Shown piece after piece: positions 5,589 to 7,384 of a stretch of DNA of 7,384 bases (position 1 is its first letter; each line of letters opens with the position of its first letter). The notes beneath the pieces are model-generated. The model was not told the origin of the DNA, did no database searches, and was given only the letters and a program-made list of their open reading frames with translations. Origin of the DNA: Pseudomonadota bacterium (GTDB taxonomy: Bacteria > BMS3Abin14); contig QIFJ01000205.1 of NCBI GenBank assembly GCA_003229755.1, positions 1 through 7,384 on the forward strand. Direction: 5' to 3'. The position numbers and the translations under genes are program-made.

Positions 5589-5600
5589 GTCAGTTCTGAC
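5589..5600. promoter_or_regulatory. Small palindrome at the predicted FHA transcription start
   Basis: GTCAG (5589-5593) and CTGAC (5596-5600) are exact inverted copies separated by TT. The site covers the expected transcription start, where a repressor could bind. The two-base gap is too small for an RNA hairpin loop. A match this short can arise by chance. Confidence 0.25.
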
Positions 5601-5607
5601 ACTTTCT

Positions 5608-5613
5608 GGGAGA
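5608..5613 (+). promoter_or_regulatory. Ribosome binding site fixing the ATG at 5620
   Basis: GGGAGA six bases before ATG 5620. The frame stays open upstream to a TTG at 5503, but that extension would translate the heptamer repeat and the promoter, so 5620 is the better start. Confidence 0.75.
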
Positions 5614-5619
5614 CAATTA

Positions 5620-6822
5620 ATGACCAGCTTCACCGAGATTTCTCCTATTTTTCCGTTCTCTTCTGTGGTTCTTCACGAGACACCTCCGACCCCGGGCATA
5701 TTTGACGATATCCTCTCAGGCACCAATGAAATGGGAAGTTTCGAGTATGGATATTGCGTCACCTCGAAGGATACCACCGATGGCAATCCTTATTTTCTAT
5801 TCTTCTTTCAAAGAAAGCCCTACGCTGCCGGGAGGATCCTGGAAAATGTCGGGCTGGAGGAGATCTCCTTAAGGGACTTCTTTATCTATATTGCTACAAA
5901 TCCCAACTGCCGCCTCGATTTCCTGAAAACCGACCCGGTATTACTGAAATCCATACTTGTGCTGCTTCAGCGTTCTCCTGAGACCGGCGGAAGTTCGGAG
6001 TTCCTGAAGATGGAAGACCTGGTCGTAAACCTGATGCGCGGCAGGAAGGACGCCCTCATCGCATTGATACAGGAGGGAGCGTACAATATGGTCTTTGCGA
6101 GGGAGGGTAGGGCGGTAAAGGCTTATTTTGCGGATCAGTACGTGCAATCCTCTGGTGGAATTGCCTGGCACGACCTGTTCAAGAGAATTGAAGCGAATAC
6201 CAGCCACGGTGGTGCTGTAAGGGTGCAGATCTATGAAGATCTTTCCACAAATCCAGGCAACGAGTATGTTGAGGGTGAGGCTGTATTTCCTGGTGGCGTT
6301 TACGGTTATTACACGAGGGCTATGCCTGAACTTATTGTGAGGGATAAAACCCGCACTTTAAAGCGTATCGGTGTGACCCACTATCCCTTTATAATAGGCA
6401 GGGGAGACGAAGCTGATCTGATCCTCAGCGATCCCGGAATATCAAGGAAACATGCCTCCTTTGAAGAGAAGGATGGCAAGCTGATCGTCAGGGATCTGGG
6501 TAGTCTCAACGGTATTTTCGTCAACGACAACCTTACGAGGGAGTATATGCTCCAGGACGGAGACAGGGTAACCGTTGGCAGCCACCACCTTCATGTAGTT
6601 CTGGCAAGGTCGCCCGCAGAGGATCTTAAGCTGTTCTCACCCGGAGCGCTGGATGAGACAATGGCCATGGACAAACACGCGCGAATAAAAGTAACCTGTC
6701 CTGAATGCGCTACTGTCGGCAGCCTTACTTTCACAACCCTCATGTCAAAGAAGAAATTACGTATACGATGCCCCAAATGCGCTCATCGCTTCATCCCCGC
6801 TGGAATGCAACAGAGCACCTGA
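5620..6822 (+). CDS. FHA-domain protein with C-terminal zinc ribbon
   Basis: A 400-residue cytoplasmic protein. Residues about 1-240 form an N-terminal region not confidently recognised; two strand-rich pieces (about 57-73 and 153-170) resemble each other and recall the small domains found with FHA or PilZ modules in Deltaproteobacteria, but this is tentative. A forkhead-associated domain follows (about 240-330): G260-R261, SRKH (275-278) and SLNGIFVN (295-302) carry the residues that bind phosphothreonine. A linker contains DETMAM (345-350), a plausible kinase target. The C-terminus is a zinc ribbon with CPEC (360-363) and CPKC (384-387) and a trailing F391, resembling MJ0042-type fingers. 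An active kinase is encoded two genes upstream, a likely source of the phosphothreonine read here, though that link is inference. The next gene starts three bases after this stop, which indicates co-transcription and possibly translational coupling. Confidence 0.9.
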   Translation: MTSFTEISPIFPFSSVVLHETPPTPGIFDDILSGTNEMGSFEYGYCVTSKDTTDGNPYFLFFFQRKPYAAGRILENVGLEEISLRDFFIYIATNPNCRLDFLKTDPVLLKSILVLLQRSPETGGSSEFLKMEDLVVNLMRGRKDALIALIQEGAYNMVFAREGRAVKAYFADQYVQSSGGIAWHDLFKRIEANTSHGGAVRVQIYEDLSTNPGNEYVEGEAVFPGGVYGYYTRAMPELIVRDKTRTLKRIGVTHYPFIIGRGDEADLILSDPGISRKHASFEEKDGKLIVRDLGSLNGIFVNDNLTREYMLQDGDRVTVGSHHLHVVLARSPAEDLKLFSPGALDETMAMDKHARIKVTCPECATVGSLTFTTLMSKKKLRIRCPKCAHRFIPAGMQQST

Positions 6823-6825
6823 TAT

Positions 6826-7384
6826 ATGATTCATGAGGCTATCCTCTTTGAAAAGCTGGAGAAGGATACTGTCCGCTGCAATCTTTGTGCACACAGGTGT
6901 GTGGTCAGACCGTCCAGGCGGGGTATTTGCCAGGTCAGGGAAAACCGGGATGGCGAGCTCTATACACTGGTCTATGGACGTATTATAGCTGAGAACATCG
7001 ATCCGATAGAAAAAAAGCCCCTTTACCATTTCCAACCCGGGAGCCGCTCTTACTCTATCGCAACCTGCGGCTGCAACATGAGCTGCACACACTGCCAGAA
7101 CCATTACATCAGTCTCGAGGCTCCATTACTGGACCCTATTCCCGGGGAAGACAGATCACCTGAAGATATAGTCGATGCCGCTGAAAAGTCAGGATGCAGA
7201 TCGATCTCTTATACATACACTGAACCGACGATATTTGCAGAGTTTGCCCTGGACTGCTTTATTCTTGCCCATGAGAAAAGCTTGACCAATGTGTTCGTTA
7301 CCAACGGTTTCTTTACCCCGGAAGCGGTTGAGGCAATAGTTCCAGGCCTGGATGCCGCTAATATAGACCTGAAGGGCGCCTCAG
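6826..7384 (+). CDS. amrS: AmmeMemoRadiSam system radical SAM enzyme (5' part)
   Basis: The first 186 residues of a gene cut by the window's right end; full-length family members are roughly 330-350 residues. The N-terminus has a Cys cluster RCNLCAHRC...GIC (C18, C21, C25, C35) typical of AmrS and related pyruvate formate-lyase-activase-like proteins. The radical SAM signature CX3CX2C is C83, C87, C90 (CNMSCTHCQN) and should ligate a 4Fe-4S cluster for S-adenosylmethionine cleavage. Further family features are YTYTEPTIFAEF (130-141), VFVTNGFF (156-163) and NIDLKG (179-184). AmrS is named for its co-occurrence with AMMECR1 (AmrA) and Memo (AmrB) proteins; its substrate is not established to my knowledge. 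ATG 6826 lies three bases after the FHA stop with only a weak upstream purine stretch, so translation may be coupled. The amrA and amrB partners are not in this window and may lie beyond it. Confidence 0.93.
   Translation, partial: MIHEAILFEKLEKDTVRCNLCAHRCVVRPSRRGICQVRENRDGELYTLVYGRIIAENIDPIEKKPLYHFQPGSRSYSIATCGCNMSCTHCQNHYISLEAPLLDPIPGEDRSPEDIVDAAEKSGCRSISYTYTEPTIFAEFALDCFILAHEKSLTNVFVTNGFFTPEAVEAIVPGLDAANIDLKGAS

Noticed and set aside
5503..5619. Upstream TTG extension of the FHA gene (39 extra residues)
   Set aside because: It would translate the heptamer repeat and the promoter region. ATG 5620 has a good ribosome binding site at proper spacing.

Overview
The window suggests a bacterium of intermediate G+C content, with sigma70-type promoters and a mix of Shine-Dalgarno and apparently leaderless starts. 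The gene set includes a membrane-anchored Hanks-type kinase with a helical-repeat solenoid, an FHA protein with an MJ0042-like zinc ribbon, an SH3b protein, a PHP phosphoesterase and an AmmeMemoRadiSam radical SAM enzyme. This would fit an anaerobe of the former Deltaproteobacteria or a related lineage, but that assignment is inferred from gene content only. No rRNA, tRNA, CRISPR array or transposase gene was seen.

Layout: 1-248 is non-coding and rich in short repeats, ending in a promoter. 249-779 (+) encodes a membrane-anchored SH3b protein. 780-976 is a non-coding stretch made largely of 7-bp repeats. 977-1660 (+) encodes a PHP-family phosphoesterase. 1661-1809 holds an inverted heptamer repeat and a second promoter. 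1810-4248 (+) encodes an 812-residue kinase: one N-terminal membrane segment, about 22 helical units of exactly 13 residues, two ordinary TPRs, and an intact kinase domain. 4243-4320 is an inverted heptamer repeat between convergent genes. 4332-5426 (-) encodes a pentapeptide-repeat protein of 68 unbroken repeats. 5427-5619 is a divergent promoter region. 5620-6822 (+) encodes an FHA/zinc-ribbon protein. Three bases later, at 6826, an AmrS-like radical SAM gene starts and runs off the end of the window.

The likely functional theme is phospho-signalling. The kinase can phosphorylate Ser/Thr and the FHA protein can read phosphothreonine, while the solenoid and the pentapeptide beta-helix offer binding scaffolds. 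That these proteins act together is inference from proximity. The FHA and amrS genes are probably co-transcribed.

The most striking sequence-level observations are these: (1) a degenerate 7-bp repeat family occupies most intergenic gaps and forms long inverted repeats right after two stop codons; (2) the kinase solenoid has an exact 13-residue period; (3) the SH3b and kinase genes have promoters of identical geometry, with the -10 box 9 nt before the ATG and no ribosome binding site, which predicts leaderless mRNAs; (4) the SH3b gene is flanked by a perfect 15-bp inverted repeat.
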